DNA of 36,454 nt from Gemmata massiliana (GCA_000531095.1 HG799464.1:933703-970156); one strand, 5' to 3'. Shown: positions 15,634 to 25,122, numbered from the stretch's first letter. The notes: generated by a model from the sequence alone, not told the origin. Numbers and translations: made by a program.

Positions 15634-16644
15634 CTACGACGCGGCACGCGGTGCGGTGTCCACGGTGCGAGCGATGAGTTCGCCGCGCGAAGGCAGGCGC
15701 ACCCGCCACGCGAGCCGGCAGAGCACCAGCGATTGGATCACGATCCAGCTCAGATCGAACTGCCACCATTGAAGGCCGTGCCGGGCCGACGACGGGAAGG
15801 CGTGGTGGTTGTTGTGCCACCCCTCGCCCAGCGCCACGATGCCGACCAGCACGTTGTTACGGCTCTCGTCGCCGGCTGCGTAGGGCTTGCTGCCCCACAA
15901 GTGGCAGATCGAGTTCACGCTCCAGGTGGCGTGGTGCCCGAGCAGGATGCGCACCAGTCCGCCCCAAATGAATCCGGTAAGTGCGCCCTTCCACTCACCG
16001 AAAGCGTAGCCGATCGCGGCCGGGATGAACACACCGAGGAACGCCCACAGCGGGAACAGCGCGCTGACCGTGCGGACCGTGCGGTCGCGGTACCAGTCGC
16101 CCGCGTAGCGGTTCAGTCCGTCCGGCATCGGCGCGAACGCCCACCCGATGTGCGAGTGCCAGAACCCCTGGAGCCAGCCCTTCAGTCCGCGCGTGTGCGG
16201 GTACGGGGAGTGCGGGTCGCCTTCCTTATCACTGTGCTGGTGGTGGAGCCGGTGCCGCCCGACCCAGTCGAGCAACGGCCCCTGGAACGACATCGACCCG
16301 AACGCCCCAAGGAGCACCTGGACCGGCCGCACGGTCTGGAACGAGCGGTGCGTGAACAGCCGGTGGAACCCGACGGTGACGCCCAGCATGGAGATCAGGT
16401 ACATCCCAAGCAGCAGCGCGAGATCGACCCAGCCGAAGTACCCCCACCCCCACGCCAGGACGATTCCCGTGACCAGACCGGCTAGCGGGACCGTGACCCC
16501 GACGAACGTCGTGACCCACGACAGCACCTTGCGCCCGGTGCTGAACACCTGCTGCGGCGGCGGAAGGATCGGCTCGGGAACCGGCTCGTTCGGTGTGGCT
16601 TCGGGCGAGGTACTGGGGAGGTTGGTGCTTGACAAGGTAGGCAA
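15634..16644 (-). CDS. Acyl-CoA desaturase (fatty acid desaturase)
   Basis: 336 residues if started at the TTG at 16644, preceded by CAGGAAAC at ribosome-binding distance. No in-frame ATG lies upstream before a stop, and the first internal ATG would remove the first membrane spans. It has the three histidine boxes of membrane diiron desaturases: HRLFTH, HRLHHQH and HNNHH (in EGWHNNHHAFPSS), plus several membrane spans (VTTFVGVTVPLAGLVTGIVL; LALLLGMYLISMLGVTV). It introduces a double bond into fatty acyl chains, probably the delta-9 type by resemblance to acyl-CoA desaturases. It lies downstream of the RRM gene on the same strand, with a hairpin between them. Confidence 0.92.
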   Translation of the reverse strand: MPTLSSTNLPSTSPEATPNEPVPEPILPPPQQVFSTGRKVLSWVTTFVGVTVPLAGLVTGIVLAWGWGYFGWVDLALLLGMYLISMLGVTVGFHRLFTHRSFQTVRPVQVLLGAFGSMSFQGPLLDWVGRHRLHHQHSDKEGDPHSPYPHTRGLKGWLQGFWHSHIGWAFAPMPDGLNRYAGDWYRDRTVRTVSALFPLWAFLGVFIPAAIGYAFGEWKGALTGFIWGGLVRILLGHHATWSVNSICHLWGSKPYAAGDESRNNVLVGIVALGEGWHNNHHAFPSSARHGLQWWQFDLSWIVIQSLVLCRLAWRVRLPSRGELIARTVDTAPRAAS

Positions 16645-16724
16645 GCTGGGTTTCCTGCTTGGAAGTGTGAGACGCGGTCACCGGGAGCGAGAGTCCCGGC
16701 TACCGGCGCCCGAATAAAGGGCGA

Positions 16725-16747
16725 GGGGCGGCGACACCCGCCGCCCC
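16725..16747 (-). terminator. Candidate terminator after the RRM gene
   Basis: Perfect 9-base arms (GGGGCGGCG at 16725-16733, CGCCGCCCC at 16739-16747) lie 29 bases past the RRM stop. On the minus strand the stem is followed by TCGCCCTTTATT, a short T-rich tail. It would end the RRM transcript before the desaturase gene. Confidence 0.6.
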
Positions 16748-16775
16748 GTAGAAAGTTTAGCTAATATCGGGAACT

Positions 16776-17165
16776 TTAGTAGCGGCGCCCGCCGCCGCCA
16801 CCGCCGTAGCCACCGCCGCCACCGCCGTAGCCACCGCCGCCACCGCCGTAGCCACCGCCGCCACCGCCGTAGCCGCCGCCACCACCCCGGCGACCGCCAC
16901 CACCACCACCGCCGCCTTCCTTCGGACGGGCTTCATTCACGGTCAGCGGGCGGCCCTCGATCACTTGGCCGTGCATCCCGGTGATAGCGGCTTGCGCCTC
17001 TTGATCGGTGCCCATCTCGACGAAGCCGAAGCCCTTCGAGCGCCCGGTGTCGCGGTCCATAATCACTTGGGCCGATACGACGGACCCATACGGGGCAAAC
17101 ATGTCTTGGAGCTGCGCATCGGTAACGCCCCAGCTCAGGTTGCCGACGTACAATTTCTTACCCAC
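16776..17165 (-). CDS. Glycine-rich RRM RNA-binding protein
   Basis: 129 residues from GTG 17165, chosen because GGGAGAG precedes it and RRM proteins of this type begin right before the RNP-2 motif. The frame stays open upstream to 17276, but that extension looks like leader sequence. Residues 2-80 are a single RRM with RNP-2 (KLYVGNL) and RNP-1 (KGFGFVEM). The tail is almost pure Gly with regular Tyr, encoded by a 21-base tandem repeat. It resembles cyanobacterial and planctomycete Rbp proteins, which bind RNA and are often cold-induced. It is cytoplasmic. The long leader (at least 100 bases) could hold temperature control, though I see no defined element. Confidence 0.92.
   Translation of the reverse strand: MGKKLYVGNLSWGVTDAQLQDMFAPYGSVVSAQVIMDRDTGRSKGFGFVEMGTDQEAQAAITGMHGQVIEGRPLTVNEARPKEGGGGGGGGRRGGGGGYGGGGGGYGGGGGGYGGGGGGYGGGGGGRRY
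16789..16872 (-). repeat. Four tandem 21-base units in the RRM tail
   Basis: TAG triplets recur every 21 bases at 16807, 16828, 16849 and 16870, with nearly identical CCACCGCCGCCACCGCCG between them. Each unit encodes GYGGGGG-type residues. It is a coding microsatellite likely to vary in copy number between strains. Confidence 0.85.
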
Positions 17166-17570
17166 AACGAACTCTCCCGCGGCCCGGTCCCCGGCCGCTT
17201 CTTGAATCAACTTCCCGCGCGGGACCGCGCGGCGGGGACGAACGAACTGGCGAGTGGGTGAACCACCGCTAGCCACACCTGTCGGGCGATCCTGGTTTTC
17301 GGAGTGCTCTCCGACAAGCGATCCAGGACTCTTCGAGCGGGAGAAGCGAGCGTTCGGCGTCGGTCAACGGGACAACTCCGTTGGTTGTGGTAGACTTTAT
17401 CAAGACGAATGGCCCCTCGCGCTAGGATTTTTCGCGGATTCTTCAGCCGGAGCCTCAGATCGACGTTCGTATCGTGTGGGGAATTTGGGTAAGAATCAGC
17501 CCCCACCCGCCCGCGAACCCACTCCCAACGGACCACTAACTGCCCATTCCTCGTTTCAATTTGCCCGAAA
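17166..17570. other. Intergenic region between DapA-like and RRM genes
   Basis: About 405 bases with no gene I can support. It must hold the RRM promoter. The stretch near 17390-17400 (GGTAGACTTTATC on the plus strand) is the least GC-rich part, but I could not place a reliable -35/-10 pair. Confidence 0.4.
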
Positions 17571-18457
17571 TCACCCCAATAACCCGGCTTTTTCCAGAAT
17601 CGCTTTCAGTTTGGTTTTCTGGGCTTCGGCGAACGACGCCACGGGCGAACGCATCGGCCCCGCGCTGCGACCCAACAGCGCCATCGCTTCTTTCACAGCA
17701 CTGTTACCGGTACCGAGGCTCATCGCCATCCGAACGCCGTGCAAACGCGACTGAAAGACTTTCGCCGATTCGACGTCACCCTTTACGAACGATTCGTAAA
17801 TTCCGACGCACAGTTCCGGGGCGATGTTGCACGACGCCGGTATCGCCCCCTGCGCGCCGGCTTGCAGCGCCGCGAGAATGAGCGGTCGCGCCCGTTCAGC
17901 ACGCTGAACGTGTCGCGCGGTGTTTGGCGAATGATTTCGATGGTGTTTTGCAAGTCACCGGACGAATCCTTGATGCCGATGATGTTGGGCACTTCGGCGA
18001 GCCGCGCGACCGTTTCGGGTTCGATGCTCAGCCCACCGCATGTGGCCGGGTTGTTGTACAGCACGACGGGTAATGCCGTGCTCTCTGCGATGCGGCGGAA
18101 GTGATCGAAGAGTTCGGCCTGGTTGGGCTTGATGAAGTACGGCGTGATAACGGACACGCCCGCTGCGCCTTCCTTCTCGGCCATCTTCGTGAGACGGATC
18201 ACTTCGCGTGTGGTCTCCGCGCCGGTGCCCGCGTACACGGGCGCCCGCCCCCCGACGTGCGCGATCGCGGCCGCAACGACCTGTTGCTTCTCGTGCTCAT
18301 CGAGCGCGTAGAACTCACCCGTAGTACCAAGCACGAAGATACCGTGGACGCCCCGCGCGAGCATCAGGTCGATGTGCTTGCGGAGACCGGGGAGGTCTAC
18401 CTCTTGGTCAGTGGTCATCGGCGTGACGACGGGTGGGATGATACCGCGAAGTTTCAT
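17571..18457 (-). pseudogene. DapA-family aldolase with a one-base frameshift
   Basis: The frame from ATG 18457 gives a dihydrodipicolinate synthase/N-acetylneuraminate lyase family protein: GTTGEFYALDEHEK, VVLYNNPATCGG (Tyr of the triad) and IIGIKDSSGDL (Schiff-base Lys). It runs correctly to FSVLNGRD, then goes out of frame near 17884. On the minus strand the sequence reads GACCGCTCATT where GACCCGCTCATT (DPLI) is expected. One inserted C would restore LILAALQAGAQGAIPA through KAILEKAGLLG and the stop at 17571, giving 295 residues, the usual family length. The unshifted frame stops at 17783. The family uses pyruvate in an aldol reaction; the substrate is unknown here. It may be a true pseudogene or a sequencing error. 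Confidence 0.85.
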
Positions 18458-18566
18458 GTGGTTCCCCAAAACGCATCCGCAGCTTCTCGCGCCCGTGCGA
18501 GAGCAGTCATACCGCGGTCCCTGACGAGTTGTTACACCCCGAACCGCAGTTCCGCTCGTCCGAATC

Positions 18567-20009
18567 TCACCCTTCCAGTTCCTTCGGCATTTCGCCGCTG
18601 TAGCTCGCCCACAGCGCATCGACCGGGTGCGCGCACCACACGTCCGGGTCGAGTGCCTTTAAGTGTCGCGTGATCTGCATCAGGCAGCCGACGTTACCCG
18701 TGAACAGCGCCTTCGCACCAGTCGCGGCGATGTTCGAGGTCTTCCGCTTGCCGAGTCGGTCGGCCATTTCGGGCTGCGTCAGGTTGTAGCTCCCTGCTGC
18801 GCCGCAACAGAGCTCGCTTTCAGGAAGTGGAATCAGTTCCAGACCCGGAATCATTTCGAGGAGCGCACGCGGTTGTTTGAAGACCTGCTGCGCGTGTCGC
18901 AGGTGGCAGGCGTCGTGGTAGGTTGCCTTGATGTTCAGTGGGTGCGTGGGCTTGACCGGGCCGAGTTCCATCAGGAACTCGCTCACGTCCCGCACCTTGC
19001 TCTGGAACCGCGCCGCGGATTCCGCTTCGGGCGTGTTGTGCATCATGTGGGCGTAGTCTTTGAGCTGGTACCCGCACCCAGCCGCGTTGGTAATGATCGC
19101 GTCGAGCGACTTGAACTTTTCCGCGTCGTTCGCGCCGAACGTTTCGCAATTCGCGGCCGCGAAAGCACGGGCCGGGGCTTCTTCCGCGGAGTGGTAGTGC
19201 AGCGCGCCGCAGCAACCCTGGCTCCGCGGAATCCACACCTCGCAGCCGTTCGCCTGGAGCACCTTGGCGGTCGCGTAGTTCGTGTCCGGGTAGAGGGAGT
19301 CCGCGACGCAGCCCAGGAACAGCGCGACCCGCGCGCGCCGCTTACCGATCGGTTCCAGCACCTCCGGTAACTGCCCGTAGTGTGGCTTCAACACCGGGAG
19401 CATCTGCTTCATGCTGCGGAGCGATTGCGGGACCAGTCCCATCAGGCCGCTTTTTTCGGCGAGCCAGTCGAGGCCGGTCCACTGCATCAACCGGGCCGGG
19501 GCGAGTGACAACCGGTTCCGCCACCGGTACGGGAACACGTGAAACAGCAGGAGCTTCTGGAGCGCGTTGAGCGATTGCACCTGGCGCCCCCGTTCGAGTT
19601 CGTTCATGAACTCGCGGAACGGCTCGATGAGCCGCCCGTACTGCACCCCGGACGGGCACGCGGTTTCACACGCGCGGCAGTTGAGGCACAGATCGAGGTG
19701 CTGCTTCACGTCGTTATCGAGTTTGAGCGCGCCGTCGATCACACCGCGCATCAAGTAGATGCGCCCGCGCGGGGAGTCTGCCTCGTTGGACGTTTCCACG
19801 TAAGTCGGGCAACTCGCGGTACACAGCCCGCAGTGGACGCAATCGAGAACGAGTTCGTAATCAATGTTCGGCCCGTGCGACCCGGAACCGCAGGTGTGCG
19901 GCGCGGGGATCGGCCCGCCGGTCGCGGTCGCAGCGGGCACGTTCGCGGAGAGAATGGGCAGCGACTTCCGCTGCGCTTCGGAGTCGGCCAGATCGGGAGT
20001 GGTATTCAT
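18567..20009 (-). CDS. glcF: Glycolate oxidase iron-sulfur subunit GlcF
   Basis: 480 residues from ATG 20009. Two ferredoxin-type 4Fe-4S motifs are visible: C57-x2-C60-x2-C63-x3-C67-P and C108-x2-C111-x2-C114-x3-C118-P. Two cysteine-rich CCG domains follow (LFLGCVADS...QGCCGALHYH, and YHDACHLRHAQ...ESELCCGAAGSYN). This is the GlcF/LutA-type order. The subunit passes electrons from the FAD subunits to the membrane quinone pool. It lies 9 bases after GlcE, so the two are surely co-transcribed. The N-terminal 50 residues are a poorly conserved extension. GlcF is distinguished from the similar GlpC by its GlcE neighbour. Confidence 0.92.
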   Translation of the reverse strand: MNTTPDLADSEAQRKSLPILSANVPAATATGGPIPAPHTCGSGSHGPNIDYELVLDCVHCGLCTASCPTYVETSNEADSPRGRIYLMRGVIDGALKLDNDVKQHLDLCLNCRACETACPSGVQYGRLIEPFREFMNELERGRQVQSLNALQKLLLFHVFPYRWRNRLSLAPARLMQWTGLDWLAEKSGLMGLVPQSLRSMKQMLPVLKPHYGQLPEVLEPIGKRRARVALFLGCVADSLYPDTNYATAKVLQANGCEVWIPRSQGCCGALHYHSAEEAPARAFAAANCETFGANDAEKFKSLDAIITNAAGCGYQLKDYAHMMHNTPEAESAARFQSKVRDVSEFLMELGPVKPTHPLNIKATYHDACHLRHAQQVFKQPRALLEMIPGLELIPLPESELCCGAAGSYNLTQPEMADRLGKRKTSNIAATGAKALFTGNVGCLMQITRHLKALDPDVWCAHPVDALWASYSGEMPKELEG

Positions 20010-20018
20010 TGTGACCGT

Positions 20019-21188
20019 TCAGATATCGCCGAAAAGACGGCCGGGGTTGAACACGTTATCCGGGTCGAGCGTCTGCTTGACGTGCCGCATCAGCTCCCAA
20101 CTCGACGGCACCGGCCCCTCGACTTGGAGAGCCTTCTTGCGCTCCGCGGGGCACCGCCGAACGGTCGCGCCTTCGGGAAGCACTTCGTCGCTGTGGACCC
20201 ACGCGACACCGTTCAGCGCGTGCGCGTGAACGAGAGAATCGCTCGGCAATTCAAGGATCGTATCGGCCAGTTTCCTCGGCAACACGGAAAGCTTTCCGAG
20301 GAACCGCGTTCCGGTCCGCAGTTGTAACGCCGTCAGCGCGTCGAAGATGGATGTGTCGGGCAGTTCAGTCACATCGCGTACCGAAACGGCTTTCAGTTCG
20401 TCGATCAGGGTCTCGACCTGCCAGCGCACCGCTGTGGCTTTCTCCTCAAAGCCAACGACAATCACCCACGGCGCGGTCACAGGGGCACCAATGCGCGTTT
20501 CGCGCCACGCGGCCGCGTTCAAGAGTTCGACCGCAATGGGTCGGGTCTTGGACGCGGCCAGTCGATCGAGAACGGCACCGAGCGCAGCAGCGTCACAGCC
20601 CAAAGCAACCACGGTGGATGCTTCTGGCTTCGGTTTCACCTTGAGCGTAAGTTGCGTGATAACACCGAGTGTGCCGAGCGCTCCAATTTGGAGCTTCATC
20701 AGGTCGTAGCCGGCCACGTTTTTCACCACGCGCCCGCCGGCCTTGACTTCCACACCGTCGTCACTGACGAACGAGATGCCGATCACGTAATCGCGGAGCG
20801 TGCCGTGTCCGAAGCGCCGTGGGCCGCTCGCGTTCGTTGCTACCGCGCCGCCGAGCGTGGCGCGGTCCGGGAACGGTACGTCGATCGGGAGCCACTGCCC
20901 TTCCCCGGCCAGTTCCGCTTGGAGCGCCGCGATCGTGGTCCCGGCGCGCGCGGTGATCGTCATGTCGCGCGCGGGGTAATCGACCACACCAGAAAGGGCG
21001 CTCGTGTCGCACGCGACACCCGGCTTGATCGGCGGGAGCCCGAAATCGAGCGTGGTGCGCCCACCGATGGGGTACAGCCCGTGTTTCGCCGCGCGCGTGC
21101 GTTTCACAAGGTCGCACAGTTCCGCGGCGCTCGCGGGGCACTCGACGGGTAACGGGCCGAATGAGTCGAGGGTGATGGAATTAGCCAC
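20019..21188 (-). CDS. glcE: Glycolate oxidase FAD-binding subunit GlcE
   Basis: About 389 residues from GTG 21188; a GTG at 21248 in the same frame is an alternative and would add 20 residues. The FAD-binding type-4 fold is clear: YPIGGRTTLDFGLPP, ATLGGAVATNASGPRRFGHG, VKAGGRVVKNVAGYDLMKL, IGALGTLGVITQLTLKVKP, and the C-terminal LDPDNVFNPGRLFG. GlcE is the second flavin subunit of glycolate oxidase (with GlcD and GlcF), which turns glycolate into glyoxylate. It follows the HD-GYP gene by about 110 bases and precedes GlcF by 9 bases. Confidence 0.9.
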   Translation of the reverse strand: MANSITLDSFGPLPVECPASAAELCDLVKRTRAAKHGLYPIGGRTTLDFGLPPIKPGVACDTSALSGVVDYPARDMTITARAGTTIAALQAELAGEGQWLPIDVPFPDRATLGGAVATNASGPRRFGHGTLRDYVIGISFVSDDGVEVKAGGRVVKNVAGYDLMKLQIGALGTLGVITQLTLKVKPKPEASTVVALGCDAAALGAVLDRLAASKTRPIAVELLNAAAWRETRIGAPVTAPWVIVVGFEEKATAVRWQVETLIDELKAVSVRDVTELPDTSIFDALTALQLRTGTRFLGKLSVLPRKLADTILELPSDSLVHAHALNGVAWVHSDEVLPEGATVRRCPAERKKALQVEGPVPSSWELMRHVKQTLDPDNVFNPGRLFGDI

Positions 21189-21296
21189 GGTTGCGGGAGT
21201 GCCCGGGAGGGTGGGAAGGCAACCGTAATGTTGTATGAACCGCGTCACGCGCGGTCGTCAAACGGCCCGAACTTGGGTCGTCCGACGGAAATGCGT

Positions 21297-22931
21297 TCAG
21301 AGCCGGTCCGTCGGCGCCTTGTCCGCGAAGGCGTTCCGGAGCGTCGAGGCGGTGGGGTCCGCGAGTGCCGCGGCGCGCTCGCGCTCGATCTCCTGGCGCG
21401 AGAGCGTGTGGTCCCCGCTCGCCGCGTTGCGGCGCTCGGCGGCCTCGCGCTCCAGCAGCACTTCGAGCTGCGGCCGGATGCGGACGAACGCTTCCACGCA
21501 CTGGGGGTCGAAGTGCGTCCCCGACCCGGCCTGCAGTTCGGCGAACGCCCGGGCCGCGGGCATCCCGGCGCGGTACGGGCGGTCCGAGGTCATCGCGTCG
21601 AACGCATCGGCCACCGCGACCACGCGGGCCGACAGCGGGATCGCCTCGCCCTTCAGCCCGTCCGGGTACCCGCGCCCGTCCCAGCGCTCGTGGTGCCCGC
21701 GCACGACCGGCAGCGCCCACGCCAGCCCGGGGATCATCTGCACGATCTCGGTCCCGCGGAGCACGTGCGTCTTCATCGTCGCGAACTCGTGGTCCGACAA
21801 CCGGCCGGGCTTCCGCAGCACCTGGTCGTCGATCGCGATCTTGCCGATGTCGTGCAACAGGGTCGCGACCTGTAACTGCCGGCGCTCGTCCTCGGGCAGC
21901 CCCATTTCCTCGGCCAGCATCAGTGCGTAAGTGGTCACGCGCTGGGTGTGGTTCCCCGTGTACTCGTCGCGCATTTCCACGGCTTGCGCGAGGGCCGTCA
22001 CCGTTTGCACGAACAGCGCGCGGTTCCGCTCGACGAGTTGCTGCCGGTCCACCCCCAGTGCGATCGCATCGGCCAATGTGTCGGCGAGGTTCAAATCGGC
22101 TTCGGTGAACGGCTCCGTTTCCAGCGCGCGGTCGAACTGGAGCACCCCGAACTCGCGGTCCGGCGCGCGGAGCACCAGGCACATGATCGAGTTCACGTCG
22201 CCGCGCACCGCGCTCTCGGCCTGGTACTTCGCGGCCTCGGTCCGGTCCTTGAACAACAGGGACTGGCGCCGACGGAACGCGAGCGTCGCCAGCGTCTTGC
22301 TCGGCGCCCGCGCGGGAACCAGTCCGCCGGAAGAGGCCGAAAAGTACCGGACCGCGAGTTGTCCCGTCACCTCGTCGAGCAGGAACAGGCCCGCGCGGCG
22401 CGCGCCGAAGAACGCGACCGCGCCGTCCAGCACCGCCTGGAGCGCGTCACTCACGCGCCCCGTTTCCGACAGCCGGTGCGCGCCGCGCACGAGCCGGAAG
22501 AAGCTCTTCAGGTCGCGCGACATCGCGTCCTGCGGCGGGTCGAACTCGGTCGGCCCCGCCTGGCGCCGGGCCGCGGCCTCGACCTGGACCGTCTTGTTGC
22601 CGAGCCGAACCGTCACCGGGCGCACGTGAACGTGTTCGACCTTGAAATGCAGATTCCCGATCTGGATCGCGTCGCTAATTTTTACTGGCTGAGGGGTCCG
22701 GCCGATCCGCACGCCGTTCAAAATGGTCCCGTTGGAACTGCCCCGGTCGCGGACCACCCAGCCCTCGTCGGCCAGGTACACTTCGGCGTGGAGCCGACTC
22801 ACCGAAAGGTCGTCAACAGAAACTTCCAGCTCCGGTAACCGGCCGATGCGCAAGTGGCACGCGGACGCCCACGTGCGCGGCGCACCACTGCCACTATCCG
22901 AAAGTGAAAGCACAACGCGCGGCGATTCCAT
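21297..22931 (-). CDS. FHA-GAF-HD-GYP protein, likely cyclic-di-GMP phosphodiesterase
   Basis: 544 residues from ATG 22931. Residues about 25-105 are an FHA domain (GRLPELE, SVSRLHAEVYLADEG, DRGSSNGTILNG). Residues about 140-305 look like a GAF domain (SDALQAVLDGAVAFFGARRA; FGVLQFDRAL). Residues about 310-490 are an HD-GYP domain with the metal residues of LLHDIGKIAIDD, HHERWDGRGYPDGLKGE and VAVADAFDAMTSDRPY. All expected HD-GYP residues are present, so it should hydrolyse cyclic-di-GMP. No membrane span. It is the functional opposite of the FHA-GGDEF protein at 10534. It lies between glcD and glcE on the same strand, and is probably an insertion into an old glcDEF operon rather than a subunit. 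Confidence 0.92.
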   Translation of the reverse strand: MESPRVVLSLSDSGSGAPRTWASACHLRIGRLPELEVSVDDLSVSRLHAEVYLADEGWVVRDRGSSNGTILNGVRIGRTPQPVKISDAIQIGNLHFKVEHVHVRPVTVRLGNKTVQVEAAARRQAGPTEFDPPQDAMSRDLKSFFRLVRGAHRLSETGRVSDALQAVLDGAVAFFGARRAGLFLLDEVTGQLAVRYFSASSGGLVPARAPSKTLATLAFRRRQSLLFKDRTEAAKYQAESAVRGDVNSIMCLVLRAPDREFGVLQFDRALETEPFTEADLNLADTLADAIALGVDRQQLVERNRALFVQTVTALAQAVEMRDEYTGNHTQRVTTYALMLAEEMGLPEDERRQLQVATLLHDIGKIAIDDQVLRKPGRLSDHEFATMKTHVLRGTEIVQMIPGLAWALPVVRGHHERWDGRGYPDGLKGEAIPLSARVVAVADAFDAMTSDRPYRAGMPAARAFAELQAGSGTHFDPQCVEAFVRIRPQLEVLLEREAAERRNAASGDHTLSRQEIERERAAALADPTASTLRNAFADKAPTDRL

Positions 22932-23448
22932 GCGTGACTCTCAACGCGAGGGGCGAACCAGAAGGTTTCCTTCCGGCGAGGTTGGGTCTTCGCGGAACCG
23001 GGGGAGCGGGGTTCGCGCGGCAGCAAAAAAACGATCGCGCAACTATAGAACACAGAACGGTACGAATAAACGCGCGACAACGTTTCGTGCCGACCCGATC
23101 ACGACGTTCCGCACTCGCGTCCAACACGAATACAGAACACCTGACCTTGCCGAAAGTTAGAGCTGTCGTTCCGGGGCGAGGCACCCGATCCAGCGTTAGC
23201 TCAGCCACTCCGTTTTCGATTTATCAAAACACAACACCAACAATTCACCGTTCGGTTGTGTGTTGGTAGTCCACAACGAAGAACAACTTCCAAAGCAACA
23301 ACCGCCACGCATTACAAATTCTCATCAATACCTACATCAATCGCACGCACGTGGTTCAACCGGCGGTTTACAGAGACGAGCCAGATCTCGATGCCCAGCA
23401 CCTCCACAAAATCCTCGGGGCGCTACAAAATCAACACGTGCAAAACCG
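22932..23448. other. Intergenic region between glcD and HD-GYP genes
   Basis: About 517 bases, relatively AT- and CA-rich from 23220 on. Short open frames in this stretch have no protein character. An imperfect inverted repeat lies near 23228-23271 (ACACAACACCAACA against TGTGTGTTGGT). No tRNA or riboswitch was recognised. Confidence 0.4.
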
Positions 23449-24939
23449 TCATACCGCCGCGCGCCGGGCGGGTTTGGTTTGCGTGACGCCGATCGACGGT
23501 TCGGAACAGCCCCCGGCCGTCGGCAGCAGTTTACCCGGGCTGCACCGCCCGTCGGGATTGAACGCGGTGCGCAACCGCACCATGTAATGCAAATCGTCCG
23601 GGGTAAACATCAGCGGCATGAAGTCGATTTTCTCGACGCCGATCCCGTGTTCGCCGGTCACACTCCCACCCAGGTTGATGCACTCCGCGAGGATCTCGTG
23701 GCTCGCGTCTAGTACCTTTTGTACCTGCGCCGGGTCGCGTTCGTCGAACATCAAAATGGGGTGAACGTTCCCATCTCCCGCGTGGAACACGTTACAGATA
23801 CCCAGGCCATATTTTTTCGCGGTGGCCTGAATGTGCCGCATGATCTCCGGGAGCTTCGTCCGCGGAACCACGCCGTCTTGGGTGCAGTAACTCGGGTACC
23901 CCAAGCGCCCGATGGTGCCGAACGCCTGTTTGCGCGCCTTCCACAGCGCCAGGCGTTCAGCCTCGGTGTTCGCCTTGCGCACCTCGCGCGCCCGGTTCTT
24001 CTTCGCGATGACCTCGATCCGGTCCGCCTCTTCCTGGAGTCCCGCCGCGAGGCCGTCCACTTCCATTATGACGACCGCTTCCGCGTCGAGCGGGAACCCG
24101 AACTTGAACGCGGCCTCGACCGCGGAGAGCATCGTCTTGTCGAGCAGTTCAAGCGCGGCGGGCACGATCCCGGCCCCGATGATGTCGCTGATGGTGCTCG
24201 TGGCGTCGTCGATGGTCTCGAAGATACCGAGCAGCGTGCGGTACGCCTCGGGATTCTTCGTGAGCCGCACCCAGACCTTCGACACCACGCCGAACGTCCC
24301 CTCACTCCCCACGATCGCGCCGGTCAGATCGTACCCGGCACCGTCCTCGGTCGGTCCGCCACACGTCACCACGCGCCCGTCTGGAAGCACGAGTTCGACG
24401 CCGAGAATGTGGTTCACGGTGACGCCGTATTTCAGCGTGTGCGGCCCACCGGAGTTGGTCGCAACGTTCCCACCGATCGTGCAAGCGCCCTGACTGCTCG
24501 GGTCGGGCGCGTAGTGCAAACCGTGCGGTTTGAGTGCGTTGGTGAGCCACACGTTCACAACGCCCGGTTCAACGACCGCGTACCAGTCGCGGACGTTGAC
24601 TTCGAGGATGCGTTTCATGCGGGCGAGCGCGATCATGACGCCCCCGCCGACGAGCACGCATCCACCCGCGAGACTCGTCCCAGCCCCCCGCGCCAGGAAC
24701 GACACACCGAGTTCGTTACACGCCTTCACGATGCCAACGATGTGCTCGGTCGAAGTCGGGAACACAACGACGTTCGGTTTGGTCTTCGCAATGGTGAAGC
24801 CGTCGCATTCATACGCGGCCATGTCCGCTGCGGCTGTAAGCACGTTGTCGTTGCCGACAATCGCCTTCATCCGTGACACGAGTTTCACATGGTCAGCGGC
24901 CGAAATAGCGGCTGGTGCGGTCGGAGAGGTCGCGATCAT
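23449..24939 (-). CDS. glcD: Glycolate oxidase subunit GlcD
   Basis: 496 residues from ATG 24939; the frame extends upstream to 25062, but that part does not resemble the family. The FAD-binding type-4 domain comes first (VVVFPTSTEHIVGIVKACNE, FLARGAGTSLAGGC, PDPSSQGACTIGGNVATNSG, GYDLTGAIVGSEGTFGV). The FAD-oxidase C-terminal domain follows (HAGDGNVHPILMFDERD and VTGEHGIGVEKIDFM). These are the marks of GlcD and D-lactate dehydrogenases. With GlcE and GlcF nearby, glycolate oxidase is the best call. It reacts with glycolate through FAD and passes electrons on via GlcF. It is 517 bases from the HD-GYP gene, so it probably has its own transcript end. Confidence 0.92.
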   Translation of the reverse strand: MIATSPTAPAAISAADHVKLVSRMKAIVGNDNVLTAAADMAAYECDGFTIAKTKPNVVVFPTSTEHIVGIVKACNELGVSFLARGAGTSLAGGCVLVGGGVMIALARMKRILEVNVRDWYAVVEPGVVNVWLTNALKPHGLHYAPDPSSQGACTIGGNVATNSGGPHTLKYGVTVNHILGVELVLPDGRVVTCGGPTEDGAGYDLTGAIVGSEGTFGVVSKVWVRLTKNPEAYRTLLGIFETIDDATSTISDIIGAGIVPAALELLDKTMLSAVEAAFKFGFPLDAEAVVIMEVDGLAAGLQEEADRIEVIAKKNRAREVRKANTEAERLALWKARKQAFGTIGRLGYPSYCTQDGVVPRTKLPEIMRHIQATAKKYGLGICNVFHAGDGNVHPILMFDERDPAQVQKVLDASHEILAECINLGGSVTGEHGIGVEKIDFMPLMFTPDDLHYMVRLRTAFNPDGRCSPGKLLPTAGGCSEPSIGVTQTKPARRAAV

Positions 24940-25122
24940 GTTTCGTAAACACGTCCGAGGTTCGTGCGTTGTTATTGGAGTTGATTGTACCGGAACAACG
25001 GAGCGATCGCCCGTGCCCAATACCCACTGCGGTGATATTCCTTGCCTCGCTACATCAGGCAACGGCGCTCGCTTGTGTAGCGAGTATGTTCCCGAACGAA
25101 CGATGCGCCGTCGTCAACTGCA

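Noticed and set aside
16789-16872. Regular repeats as a CRISPR array
   Set aside because: Units are contiguous without spacers and lie inside the RRM coding frame.
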